NCBI GenBank assembly: GCA_024036415.1 | Contig: JAMWET010000821.1 | Coordinates: forward strand, 53,501 to 117,500 | Source: Prochilodus magdalenae | Lineage: Eukaryota; Chordata; Actinopteri; Characiformes; Prochilodontidae | DNA: 64,000 bases | Direction of reading: 5' to 3' | Shown: in pieces, positions 1-12,340 of the stretch | Layout of the letters: every line of letters begins with the position of its first letter | Position numbering within the stretch: the stretch's first letter is position 1 | Translations under genes and position numbers: made by a program | The notes under the pieces: generated by a model | Database searches by the model: none | The model's input: only the letters and a program-made list of their open reading frames with translations | What the model was told of the DNA's origin: nothing

Positions 1-1497
1 ATGCAGAGACCAGTACGGCACCTATCTCAGAGTAGAGTAAATGTAACAGCCTCACTTGGAAGTTGCTTCAGATAAAAGCGTCTGCGAAATGAATTCATGT
101 AATGTAAATGTCAGAGAAAATCTCGCCAAATCTCCCAGTAATACTGCTCACGGTTTGACTGAGTGAAAACTAACACATGTAGTGTGCAAGTTAAAGAGCA
201 AGTTCAACACCAAATGCATTCTCAGCTTTATGGAGCCAAAAGACTTTGGAAACCTGCTTGGTTATATCAATTCAGTTCGATCAGCAAGGTATAACCACCC
301 CACCCTATAACAAACACTCCATAGTACACTCGCCAACATATTCCAAAAGAGTACTTTACTCAAAAATGCTAATGCTATTAAAAATAAATGCATAGCATGG
401 AAATCTTACTGACTGGTGGCTAATAGCTAGTATTCATAGTTAGGTCGGTTAGCATGTTTGGTCAAGCTAATCCTTTTTAAAAAGGTGAATGCTTAGGAGG
501 TCCGAGTACTGGCACTCTTAAGGTTTCCGGCCCCACATTTAGGTCTGGGAAAACAGGACTAATGAGGTTTAGACTTTTACAGAACCCCATGGTTACCCTG
601 GGTGCTCTACTGAGCATACTCATCTTTCCAGGCTCCTTCTCAAGTTCCCTTCATATTTCTTCTATCAATTGTGGCAAATCAGAGGCATACAAAATTAGCT
701 TATATGTAAAATAATATAGTCCTAGAAAAGAATAAAAACTGCTAATAAACTAGAAGGATAAAATAAATAATTAACATTCGATTCTACATAAATAATAAAT
801 AGTTAAATAAATAAAACCCTATTCAAAAATCAACACCAATGACATTTGCTATGTACACACTGGCAGAAGAGCTGTTGTCTTTTCCAGTCCTCTCCATGAA
901 ATAATTCAATGAATGAAGCATCACACAGAGGCAGAGACTGGAATGATGGCTCCATCCCTCCATCTCTCCTCTTCAGTTTCACAATGGAGGGCAGCAGACT
1001 GGAAATACTGAAGTAACCCTTTATGTTCACCTTGGTTGCATTTTCCCGATTTTCTTCCTTTCGGTTAATATGGCAATGGTCATGTACAAATGACGGGCTA
1101 GCACTGCTGTACAATATACTACATTCTCCCTCACCCCAGCTGTATGAACCGCAATCATGGAATATTTCAGTAGGAAGAATACAATCTCAATCTGTGTTTG
1201 GTCTGAACTTCACTCTGCATCAGTGGGTTTTGCTTTGACGAGAGTATGGCGCAGGCTTTAGGAACATGCTCCTGGAATTTTTAGAACGGATGGAGACAAT
1301 CACATCTTCAGTCTTTCCATCCATCTCTCCCTCTAACTTTGTCTCCTAACCCCTTCCCCAACCCAACGGAGCAGTGGGACAACCACTACTTGTAATATGT
1401 TAGTGCTAAGCCTCAGATTCTACGGTGAGGCCTCTAAACTGTCCCTTTCAGACTCACTACCCTTTTCCGTCCGCCCTCTGGTCTCTCTCTCTCGTTT
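1..1497. other. Downstream flank of tlcd3b, probable 3' UTR in part
   Basis: No coding exon was found on either strand. The part nearest the tlcd3b stop codon is probably its 3' untranslated region, but no clear minus-strand AATAAA signal (TTTATT on the plus strand) is visible, so the transcript end cannot be placed. The stretch around 690-830 is very AT-rich with several AATAAA words on the plus strand. No plus-strand coding exon precedes them, so they are most likely chance. Confidence 0.4.
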
Positions 1498-4400
1498 TCA
1501 GTGCGAGCTGGGCTCTCTCTCTGTCTCACGGGGGCTGTAGCCATTGGCGGGGGGCAGGGTGGGGGTTTTGGGGTCAGAGTCCGTGCTGCCAAGAGGGGGG
1601 CGCTGGTGGCGGGACGTCCCGCTGAAGAGGCGGAATGCTCCCCTGCAGATCAGAGAAAACCAGTAGACCTGTGGTGCCATGAGCAGAGCTGCCCCCAAGT
1701 TACAATGCCAGGAGACGGACAGCGGCACCATGTACAGGGGGATGGACGCGTACCTGCCAAATACAAATGCACACACACTGGTTATACTGCAGTCCAGTAC
1801 AGTATTTTAGGCACCAAGGCTAAATCTAAAAGTGTTGGTGCGGTTGTCTGAAATAGCTGGTCTTAGTATCGTTCATTCACCCACAGTAAGTCTAACTGTT
1901 CTGTAAACCACATCGGCAAACCTGCAAATCCTTGACCCAACTGCCATTTGTAACAAGCAATACAGAAAAAGAAAGCAGGTAATGTGGTCGATTAAGTAGG
2001 CTCTTCAGTGGCGTTGAGGATGCATCAGGAAGTTTTAGTGTTCACAATAAAAATGTTATATGGTCATATGTGTCCCTGAACCTGAGTGAACTGATCACAA
2101 CGTCACGAGACACATTAGGCCCTGTTCACACCTGTGCTTAGTGCTGTCCACTTAAAATCAGAACGCCCAGGACACAGGTGTAAAAGGTGCCTGTACTAGC
2201 AGGTGAGGCATGTGTGTACTCATGTAAAATTATGACATGAATAAAAAGATTAACGCTGCATCTTGTGTTAGCACTAAAAGGACTCAGTGAAGACACGTCA
2301 CTGATGATGGTCGAAATGTTAGCTTCATGATGAAAGTACAGCATATTCAATACATCAGAACAGTACATTGTGGTATATGACAACAACAAGAGAAGACAAA
2401 GGTCAAGCGTATAAACAGACCCTCTCACATGACGCAGTGCCCTGTATCTCAGTGTCTAAAAATGATCAGTAGATATGCATCATCATGGGAACGATGTGAT
2501 AGATTGTGCTATTATCAACAGAAATGTGAGATAAGTGATACAACAACTGCAGACCGGAGATATCAGTCATAATTCTAAAGAAACTGTACATGAGTAAGAG
2601 AGAGAAAGAGATAAAGAGATACAGACATACCTGCCATAGGCGTAGTAGAGGTAGGGGAAGAGAAGAACTCGACAGGCGAAGAAAGTGACCAGCATGAGAG
2701 CTCCATTGACTTTATGAAGCAGAGTGTGCTGTTGCTTGTACTGAGGCACGGAAGGAAGAAAGACAGAGAAACAGAGAGACAAACAGAAACAGAGAGAAAA
2801 AGAAAAAGAAAAAAAGAGAAAGTGTGAGTAACAGGTAAGCCTCAGAAAAGAGAAAACCGTGAGGGCAAGCACTGCAACCAAGCTATTAGTTCTGCATTGA
2901 GTGATTCAGTACTACTACACTGCTTCTCACAGTGAGTGAGTAAGCCAGTGGAGGGAATATGAAGGGTCATTAAGGACACAAGTAGAAGACGTCAGACAAC
3001 TACGCACAATTCACAGCCCTTTTAATCAATCAACATTAGTAGAATCAGAAACATCACAGTGATTAAACTAATGAAGCAAAGCAGTGCTATTCATCATTCA
3101 CAACTAGCAGAGCTAGAGGCTAAGAGAGAGCGCAGTGACCAAGACTGTCTGAAGATGTAGTCACTTACACAGAACTGAATTAGTATATTAAGTGATAATA
3201 AAACGGAAAATAAGGGAAGCAGTGAAAATTAATAAATAAAGAAAGAAAGAAACAGGAACAGGTGAAAGATGATGGAGAAAGCAGGGTGTGAATGATTGAT
3301 TAATAGTGATGTATAGGTTATGTGAAGTATTTGTGAAAAAACAGCAATGAGTCAGTGAATGGTGGACATTGAAGCAGTGTGGGGTAGATGAGCGGTAGAT
3401 GAATAAAGTAGTACAGGATAGGGGGATGACTGGTGGCTAAAGCAGCACTGGTGATACCCGTAGCTGTCCATTCTCTGTGCACGCAAAGCCCTGGCTCTGT
3501 AAATGCAAAGTATACAAAGTGGCTCAGACCGAGCTTGGGTCTAAAGTGACAGAATGGAAAGACTGCACCATTTTAAGTGGAACGGGACAACTCAAACACG
3601 AAGCTGTTGAAAAAGCAGCTGAGTCCATCTTCATCAAGAGCTGAAAGGCATGGAAAGGAGGACGCTGCCTGATAGGTGGATTTGCTGTTTCACAGGACCA
3701 ATAGGTCAACACTGCTTTGTCCTCTTTGCCAATGTTTGTGACAGCAACAGGTTAGTATTGTAGCAGCGACTGTAGTGACACATCTGCTAACCCACAACCT
3801 AGCTAACATTAGTTGTATCATGTTATATTTTGGTGTTTGTTTGTAGAATTAATGCAAAACAGTTTATGTCCTCCAAAATTTCTATAAACAAGTATACTAA
3901 CCCTGAGTTTGTTTTTGCAATGCAAAAGATTGATAGATAAAACAGTATTATGTAAGGTAGATGAATGGGTGATGGATAAAGCAGTATATTTGAGGTAGGT
4001 GAATGGGTGATGGATAAAGCAGTATATTTAAGGTAGGTGAATGGGTGATGAATAAAGCAGTATATTTAAGGTAGGTGAATGGGTGATGAATAAAGCAGTA
4101 TATTTAAGGTAGGTGAATGGGTGATGGATAAAGCAGTATATTTAAGGTAGGTGAATGGGTGATGGATAAAGCAGTATATTTGAGGTAGATGAATAGGTGA
4201 TGAATAAAGCAGTATATTTAAACTAGGTGGATGGGTGATGGATAAAGCAGTATATTTAAGGTAGGTGAATGGGTGATGGATAAAGCAGTATATTTAAGGT
4301 AGGTGAATGGGTGATGGATAAAGCAGTATATTTAAGGTCGGTGAATGGGTGATGGATAAAGCAGTATATTTAAGGTAGGTGAATGGGTGATGAATAAAGC

Positions 4401-7400
4401 AGTATATTTAAGGTAGGTGAATGGGTGATGGATAAAACAGTATATTTAAGGTAGGTGGATGGGTGATGGATAAAGCAGTATATTTAAGGTAGGTGAATGG
4501 GTGATGGATAAAGCAGTATATTTGAGGTAGGTGAATGGGTGATGGATAAAGCAGTATATTTGAGGTAGGTGAATAGGTGATGGATAAAACAGTATATTTA
4601 AGGTAGGTGAATGGGTGATGAATAAAGCAGTATATTTAAGGTAGGTGAATGGGTGATGGATAAAGCAGTATATTTAAGGTAGGTGAATGGGTGATGGATA
4701 AAGCAGTATATTTGAGGTAGGTGAATGGGTGATGGGCCAAGTAGTGCATGATAGACAGGGAAGACAGAGCTGTTTACCTGAATGAGTATTTTTCCCAGAC
4801 AAACGGACGGAGTGCTTAGTTCAGCCAGGAACATTACACCTTGGAAATAATCCCCCTTTCCCTGCCTCCAAAACTGGGGAAAAATATAGACAGGGTTAGA
4901 GGAAAGAAAGAAAAGTCGTTTTTCCACACATTTGACATACAAACAAGAGGAATGTGGCTGCCATGGCTTTGTCATTAGGACTCCTGTCTTATCTGCTCCA
5001 TACACACTCCTCCAAGAGTGAGACTAATGGCTGGTTACCATACCACCGCTGACAGCAACCGTCTCCATGGCTACAGACAGAGAGTGATGGGGAGGTGTAA
5101 TGACAGGGTAAGGGTACGGAAGCCCTTTAGGGACATGTTCACACGCCAATCAATCATCTGCTGATCAAATCAGAAGCAATCTGCAATGGCACTTCAAAAG
5201 TGGAAGCAAGCCACAGGGACTTCACAATCACACCACAGTACAGCTGTTCTAGAAATATTTAATATTGTAGTGCTTACTCCACGTTTAGCCAACATTTGGA
5301 CCTACAGAGCAGTTCCCTCTTACATATTTGATTCACAGCAGTAAGAATTATTCATAGTACTTATTTACTAAAATTAATATCCGAACTATTATTCAAATCA
5401 AATTACTTTATTTTACTGTTTTGTGCCATGTTATGTGTTATGAGATCTTCTTTCCAACTCACCACAGACACGGGAAAGCAGACGGTAACAATAACAACAT
5501 GATGTAGCACCATGAGGAATTCACGTCGCAGGTAGCTGCCTATGGCAGCGCCCATGGGCTTAACCGCTCTCTCTTCCTCGTGACCTTTGACCTGCATCTT
5601 GTACCAGTAGCACATGAACATGGCGTAGATGTCATAGACAAAGTAAGGGACTGCAAACAGGATGTAGGTGCTGGTGAGCCAGTGCCTGAAAGAGAGAAAG
5701 AGAAGAAGAGACATATCTGTCAAACTCACTGGATAATAAGTCTTCAATTGGGTTTACATTCAAAACAATAAAAACAAAAATGAAAAAATATGATACCAAT
5801 TATTCGTATTTAACGTTTATCATACTCTGCTACACTAATAGTAATTTAACCCGCAGTTTGGAAGTGGGAAGAGTGCTGACGAAGAAACATGGCTCGAAAA
5901 AGCTCGACTGTTACATGATGTGATGTATTTTACCACCATAATGATAAATATCGTCATATTACCCGTCATGAACTACACGGACGTATTATCCACAAAAGAG
6001 ATCAAACTCAGAAGTGGCCAAAGCTCATCGTTTAAACATTGACTGAGATCAGAGCAAATAAAAGGAATCAGGACATCTCTCATTATTCTAAATCTCCTTC
6101 AACAAGAGCGGAGAACGAACCTGCACTATTCAAAGCAGCCTTTGCTTCTACTTTTCCTAAACTTTGACTACCAAAGTCACTTCCAGAATGTTCTCCTCCC
6201 CCACCCCAAATCTCCTCTTAACCCTGCTCCTCCTGCCATCTCTCATGCTTAAATCTCTCACTTGGACCTCAGCACATTTGCGTATTAGTGATAAATCAAA
6301 CTCTGACTAAACCATGACAAAGTGAACTTCGCTGCAGCGCCTGAATCTCAGGCGGCTCAGCTTCACCATGCTGCCATGGCCATAACAATGCCACGGAGGA
6401 TTTACAGAGGAAAACTAATTAGGTTGAGAGCCTAATTAGATTACAGGGACATAAGGTGAGCTAAGAGGGAAAGGCACAATCTTAGAAGAGCTCACACATA
6501 TACTCAACTTTACACTGAGGTGCATGTGATTTAGGTTAGGGAAACCGGACGCTTTAAATACATGAAGATTATTCTTGAGTAACTAAAACTGTATCAGCTC
6601 TCGATGATAAACATTCTAGTGATATCTAGACTTGCATCATAATCATTTCATAAGCAAATAAAGACAAACATGTGAATGACATACATCATAATATATTAAT
6701 AAGCAATTCAATATACCTCTGTATAAATAATGGAATCAATAGCTTGGCAATGATCCCAGCGAGCCAGAAGAATGACATTACTCTTAATCTAACACTTACT
6801 GGTCCTCAATGATGTCTTTACAAGATGATGCGATTATGTACCCAGCAGAGGAGGCCATGATGGCTTGAATGGATGACACTAGTCTGCGAAAAGGGGTGAG
6901 AAAAAATAAATGTCAATCCTTGCAAAATCTCTTGATCATTGAGCCATTATAATCTCCTTTAATCACAAGACTTGGGGTAAAGGTTCACTTAGAACATTTG
7001 ACCAAAACCCCTAAATAACAAAATAGAGGTGCATGCAAAAAGGTTTAACTTTTTTTTTTTTACTTGTCAAGTTACAAGTTGTATTGATTTTCTCAATTCA
7101 AATGAGCACATCAGATATGCAGATCTGCAGATTTGCTCTGCTAAACAAATGATTAAACGTATTTTAGTTTAGGCTTGATTTTTTCCTAAAATGCCAATTT
7201 CAGCAAATAAACAGTACTATGCATTAAAGTTGACTTATCAGGCCAAAACATAGAATTTGACCAGGGCACCCAAACCCTTGAGCATGATGGCAGTAACCAA
7301 TTTATTTGAATACACACATTTATAAAAGTCAACTTTTGTTTTAAATTATGATGAAATTAAAGCTTACCATATCGTCAACAGCACTGGGACCATAAAGAGA

Positions 7401-7970
7401 TTTATTCATTGTTTATCTTGTGTTAATATCACAGGAGCATTTGGTATCCAGAAAATGTTGGCGTTGGGAATCAGCATGTGCTCAGCAATGCATGTAAGTT
7501 TGTTTACACTAGTAAGCAATCATATCCACGAGCAAGGACATGTTCAGCCGGCTGGCAATGTGCTTCCTGTCGGAGTAAAAAGGACTTACCACATAAATTA
7601 TGCAGGACTGACAGATTCTGCACCCTGGGATTACTTTAACAATAATAACGCCCCACAGTTCAGTTCTGAATGCTTGACGTCTAATACATTTAATCTATTT
7701 TCTCCTTCTGCCACACTTAGCGTCATCAGTTTGCTTGCAGGTAGGAGCCAGCTACTCAGGACAAACACCCAAATTCTAGTTTACGTTAACCTGAAGTGCA
7801 TGTCCTATAAACAGAGCTTTTACACTAGCACAGGTGGAAACGTACCTGGCAGAGACGATGACGGCGTCGCCCTCGCTCCATTTCAAACCAGGTGCATGTT
7901 TTAGGCATTGCTTGGATAGCAGGAAAAGGCCTGGGAAGAATATGGAGCCGGCTGCTATGAAGCTAAGCAT
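1498..7970 (-). CDS. tlcd3b: TLC domain-containing protein 3B (FAM57B), six coding exons
   Basis: Multi-pass endomembrane protein of the TRAM/LAG1/CLN8 (TLC) family, linked in mammals to ceramide metabolism and to cone-rod retinal disease. Coding exons, 5' to 3': 7846-7970, 6800-6883, 5463-5685, 4778-4873, 2631-2740, 1498-1753. They total 894 nt, 297 residues plus stop, with all junctions in phase. The N-terminus MLSFIAAGSIFFPGLFLLSK, the segment FAVPYFVYDIYAMFMCYWYK, the EFLMVLHH motif and the run ILIQYKQQHTLLHKVNGALM match vertebrate FAM57B closely; the paralogue TLCD3A is less similar. Start choice: MLSF aligns with the family start; the upstream in-frame MKQRSTAGT belongs to the 5' UTR part of the same exon, whose acceptor is at 8006/8007. 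The tail after the last membrane segment is hydrophilic and makes the protein somewhat longer than human (274). The intron between 4778 and 2740 carries a large minisatellite. Fishes often keep two copies, so the a/b suffix is unassigned. Confidence 0.95.
3935..4735. repeat. Minisatellite, about 21 copies of a 38 bp unit
   Basis: Head-to-tail units contain the core GTGAATGGGTGATGGATAAA followed by GCAGTATATTTAAGGTAG. Copies differ by single substitutions (ATGG/ATGA, TTAAGG/TTGAGG, GTAG/GTCG, AAGCAG/AAACAG). Unit length is constant and there are no spacers. The array lies in the tlcd3b intron between the exons ending at 4778 and starting at 2740. On the sense strand it begins about 40 nt after the exon's GTAAAC donor. 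Confidence 0.95.
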
Positions 7971-8006
7971 GGTCCCTGCAGTGCTTCTCTGCTTCACTGT
8001 CTATCT

Positions 8007-9203
8007 CTGAAAGGGAAAAATGACAGGCTTTAAAGAATGCAGAGAGGGGTATTAGGACAACCAACAGTAGCTAACAAAACTAATTTACATGTAAATGGCC
8101 GATGCTATTCTGTTCTTCGCACATAAATCAGCAATTTTTCTGCTTTAAAAAAAGGAAAAAAGCATGAAGATCATTATCAGCTTGAAGAGGACCAGCATCT
8201 ATTCTTACACATTTGCCTAGAGACATCAGCACAACACTTTGAATTACTATCCAAATGTTCAAAACTAATCAGCATGTAGCACAGTCACCCACAAGCGGCA
8301 GGATAAAGAAAGAAAAAAGAAAAACAACGCTAGGTTGAAATCAGGCTACGAAAACTTGACCTCAGCATTACATACACTGGTCATCTTCCAAAGATCAAAG
8401 TAACACATGCATTTCTTCCACTTATGCATGGTACAGTGTCCGACTTTCACTCCTGAATAAAACAGTCTGATGTAAAAGAACAATCATTAAGTATTAGTAT
8501 AATTTAATATTCTTTGTCCTGCTTATTAGTTATAGCCTGTCAGCATTGGTACATTGTAACAAATGTACAATTACGTATATTATTTAACAATCGCTGTGTT
8601 GCTTTCTATTATCAGATGTAACATAACAACCAACAAATTGCAAAGAAAGTACTTCAATGGTACATATCAACAGTGTTTTGTAAGAGTTTTCTTTGTGCTT
8701 TGTGGTCAGCTCATCCATTTATGATGCTAGGACTTTCTATGAAGTTTCCACACCTTTTTAAATGTGTTGTGTTGCTTAGCAGAAGTCTTTAAAAACCATG
8801 CGACAAACTGGAAAAGATATTTTATGCTTTTAATATTCAGATATTTACTGTGTCACTCCTGCGGCTGAACAATTTGGGGAAAACATCTTTTTTCTGACTA
8901 TTATTGTGACTGCAAAAGGTTCAGGCCTATTTTTCTAAAAAATGACCAGGATCCACTTTTTCTGTTTTTGAGAGGAATGTAGTGTGTTCAACTCCCAGTA
9001 AATCGTGGTTGTGAGGTCACAACACATGGAGGTTAGGTTTCATGTGACTTGTGTAACTTATCTAGAGGTGTTCACTGTGTTATTAAACCTTCACTGCTGA
9101 AAAAGTCAGTTGAGACCACCACAGAATTCACACCGGTAGATGATGGTTTATGCTGTTTAGTTATAATATTATAGTTATAATATAATGTAGACTGTAAAGT
9201 ATT

Positions 9204-9299
<96 letters not shown>

Positions 9300-12133
9300 G
9301 AAATACTTTACAGTCTACATTATATTATAATATTATAGTTATAATATTATAGTATACACTGATCATTTAAGGGTTATTACTAAGGGTAAATAAAAGTTAT
9401 TGTAATTTTTTTAATTACTGGTCCGGGACTCCTGTCTAATCCACATTTAGCATAAAAGGGGGAGGGTGTTACCAAAATAGGTTCGGAAAAGATTAGCAAG
9501 CTGGAGATTTAGGAAGATTACTGCGGAGAGTGGGAGGCGGCGAGACGGACAGAGGAAGAGAGAGAGAGAAAGAAATGGGATGGGGTGGGGTGGCGTGTGC
9601 TGGGGGGTGGTGGAGGGCTGATGGCATTCAGTGGTACAGTAGCCAGAAAAGGGTGGGTATTGTTGGGAGAGGAGGGGGACAGGAACAGTATTGTTCCCTC
9701 GCTACAGCAGGACCATAGATGGAGGTCTCTGGATTCTGCAGGCAACATGACAACAACAGGTCGACAAAACACAGAGTAACACATGCAAACAAGCTGATCC
9801 ACATCTTATGAGCTGCACAGATTAAAAAAAACACACAAGCGGCACACTCAAGTTGGAAACGTCCTGAAGGGATGTGCGCTAAAAGGATGAGAGTTAATGG
9901 AGCAAAACGCGCACACAGCCATCGACTTGTGCTGCCTGTGTCTCTCTGTGGGACTGTACACACCGCTGATCCGACAGGACGGACAGCTTCAGCTAGAGGT
10001 TCCAGACGATACAGTCGAGGAGGCATGGCCAGCGTGGGCTGCTCATTCGAACTATCTGTCCCACCTTAAAAGCAGCAGCAGGTCCAGACTCGAGCCTGGA
10101 CGTTTTACATGTAAACCGTAACATACGAAAAAGAAGCTGGCAAATATGAGGCACACAAACCTCGTGGCGATATTTAAACGCACACCATCCAGAAATATGG
10201 TTGTACCCTCAATAGTTCTCTATTACACAACCAGACTGTAAGCTAAGCTAAATCAGTCATTACTCGCTGAATCACCGGCTAACTAACAGACGGGGATGAA
10301 ATGATGTGACGTTATAAGTAAAATCACACACGCTGGCCTTCGCCTTTTGAGCTAAGCTTATCAGTATCAGGCATGATGCTATGTTTCTAGCCTGCTAACG
10401 GGCTAGCTGGATCCTTCCCATTGTGTCCCTGGCACTACATCAGCCCGGCAGCAGGGCATGGATCTGTACTAGACTGCTAACAGGTTGCAGATCGCACACA
10501 ATATACGCTGACTAACACGCCTCAGAGCACCTCAGGACCAAAGCTGCTTCTTATGTCTCCCCTTAAAAACAAGCCAAAGTAAATAAAACCGAGTAACTGA
10601 GTGTCTAAAGATGAACCAAGTCCTTGACAAATTGAGGCCTCGAAACGCTCATTCAGCGGGGTTAATTACTACACAGTTCAGTCAATCTTCTAATAAACCT
10701 CATTTCCCTTCTTCCCATCATCAGGCTAGAATAAAGACTGAACTGGGCAGACGGAGGCAGCAGGGCGGTGTTGCAGAGGAGGGGAGACGCATGCCAAAGG
10801 CAGGGAGGCGGACATTTACATGGGAGAGGAGCGGCGTCCTTTCAGGCCCTTGAGTCCCTGTCACAGGCGTGCGGAGAGCGGATGGCGAGGTCCGGGAGGC
10901 ATCCGAAACACCGTCCACATGTTGTTTTCGCTCCGATATATATCAGGTGGAGTCCAGAGGGCCTGGCCGAGGGACAGACAAACAGAAAGCACCGCGAGTT
11001 ACAAAGCTAGCCGCTAGGAGTGAGCGGCGCTGAGACAACGTGACTCTCTCTCTCTCTCACACTGTCAGGATCCAGCAGAGCAAAGCTTGGGCGAACTACC
11101 GCCTCCACAGGCTCTCCCAAAACAAACAAAGCCAGCTAGCTAGCCCCGCTAGCCTTTGACAGCATTCAGCGACCACCACGACTTATTTCCTACTTCCCCT
11201 AAGCCTGTTCAGCATTAGCAACAAGCAGATGAACCCTTCCTATCACTCGGACAGTGTTTCTTAAGGGCTGAACCATATATATAGTTCGCTAACTAACAAA
11301 TTTATGAATTACCCGTTCCACCTTAAAACGGCGCAGCAGTTACATTCTGTAGCCTCATCAGACACCAGAGTGATGGCTAGCTAACGGCGGCATACTTAAG
11401 GTGGAACTGAAAATGAGCATTAGCTAACGAGCCAGAAACATTAGTGAGGCTAGCTAACGGATCCCAGGAGTAACTGGAGGAAGCAAAACATCCAAGAAGA
11501 CAACTTTAGTCGGGCTAGTTTTAAAATAACCCGAGCTAACCCGAACAAGGGGATTAACTAGCTAGCTAATTACTGAAGCAGAGTTAGCAAGACGCTTTAA
11601 GCAGGTAGGATAACGGTCCGGTTTGAAGCTAATACATAGTAATAGCAGAGTAACTAACGGTAAATACTTCATTCTCTCCCGGCTGAAATGCCAATAAAGT
11701 CAGTGAGCTCTGAAACTGAAGAGGCGAGATTATGTTAATACGAGGCGTGTGTGCCTGAGCACATTTAACAGTAAAATAAGAGTCAAATAAACGAGGTTCG
11801 TGTGGACAGGGAGAGCAGAAGGCCGAGTAACTTCTTAGTTCTGGTAATAGAAACTAGACCTAGACCGGGCTTTGGTGCTAAATAATCAGAAGCGGGGGAA
11901 CAAAACACCTCGCTAGTCTTTATTATGACAGCTAACTGGCTAACATGAGTCAAAGCGGTCTCAGCTAAAATGACTGGGACGCTAACCGGTAGCCGGTAAA
12001 CATCTGAATGAAATGAGTGTAACAGCCACAGCAGCCATGCTGGAAACAGCTACCGGATTTAGGTGCGTTAGAATGAAAGCTGTACGCAGTAAATATATTC
12101 TGCTTGATATAAAACTTTTTAAAACGAGCTTAC
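8007..12133 (-). other. tlcd3b first intron (5' UTR intron)
   Basis: The coding exon has a CTTTCAG acceptor at 8007-8013, and a non-coding exon with a CTGTAAG/GTAAGC donor ends at 12134, so this 4.1 kb is read as an intron. It holds the TA/AC palindrome near 9160-9350 and a C/G-richer part from about 9500 to 11100. From 11080 to 11640 GCTAGC and GCTAAC words are unusually dense. Several 60-130 codon open frames occur around 9500-11000, but none resembles a known protein or has splice support. Confidence 0.55.
9160..9350. repeat. Long imperfect palindrome around a (TA)n(CA)n microsatellite
   Basis: A TA run of about 70 bp (9211-9281) followed by an AC run of about 18 bp sits at the centre. 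The flanks are inverted copies of each other: the 29 bp arm TATAATATAATGTAGACTGT plus AAAGTATTT (left, about 9175-9203) reappears reverse-complemented at about 9301-9329. AT-rich similarity continues outwards. The structure could fold into a large hairpin or cruciform. It may be a fold-back MITE expanded at its centre; family unknown. Confidence 0.85.
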
Positions 12134-12200
12134 CTTACAGCGCATCACAGCTCGGCACACATGTCTGACTCATTCGGTCTATGTGCTAAAATATGTTGAC
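12134..12200 (-). other. tlcd3b non-coding first exon (predicted)
   Basis: On the minus strand the sequence GATGCGCTGTAAG/GTAAGCTC gives a strong consensus donor at 12132-12133. A few dozen bases upstream lie CCAAT-type boxes. No open frame runs to the ATG at 7970, so this would be a 5' UTR exon joined to the acceptor at 8007. The upper edge (transcription start) is approximate. Confidence 0.55.
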
Positions 12201-12340
12201 GAGCCTAATTTCACTTTTAAATCTGCGCCGCGATTACTGACAGGCGAGCAGCGATTGGCTGAGCGGTGCGAATGTTACCGCCTTGGTTTTCTCCTATTGG
12301 CTTATTTTTTGATTGACATCGGGTGCGTCCAATGGAAAGT
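12201..12340 (-). promoter_or_regulatory. Probable tlcd3b promoter with clustered CCAAT boxes
   Basis: Within 90 bp the plus strand shows GATTGGCTGAGC (about 12253), CTATTGGCT (about 12294), GATTGAC (about 12311) and CCAATGG (about 12330). These are CCAAT boxes in both orientations, the spacing typical of NF-Y-bound TATA-less promoters. A GCGCCGCG-type GC core lies at about 12225. The position just upstream of the predicted non-coding exon supports the reading. Confidence 0.5.

Noticed and set aside
3935..4735. Regular repeats suggesting a CRISPR array
   Set aside because: Units are directly joined with no unique spacers and lie in an intron of a vertebrate gene; this is a minisatellite.
7455..7904. 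149-codon plus-strand open frame overlapping the tlcd3b start exon
   Set aside because: Its 3' part is antisense to a coding exon; the rest has no recognisable family, and no plus-strand splice support was seen.
9072..9296. Minus-strand open frame of alternating Tyr and Ile
   Set aside because: It arises from the (TA)n run and has no coding character.
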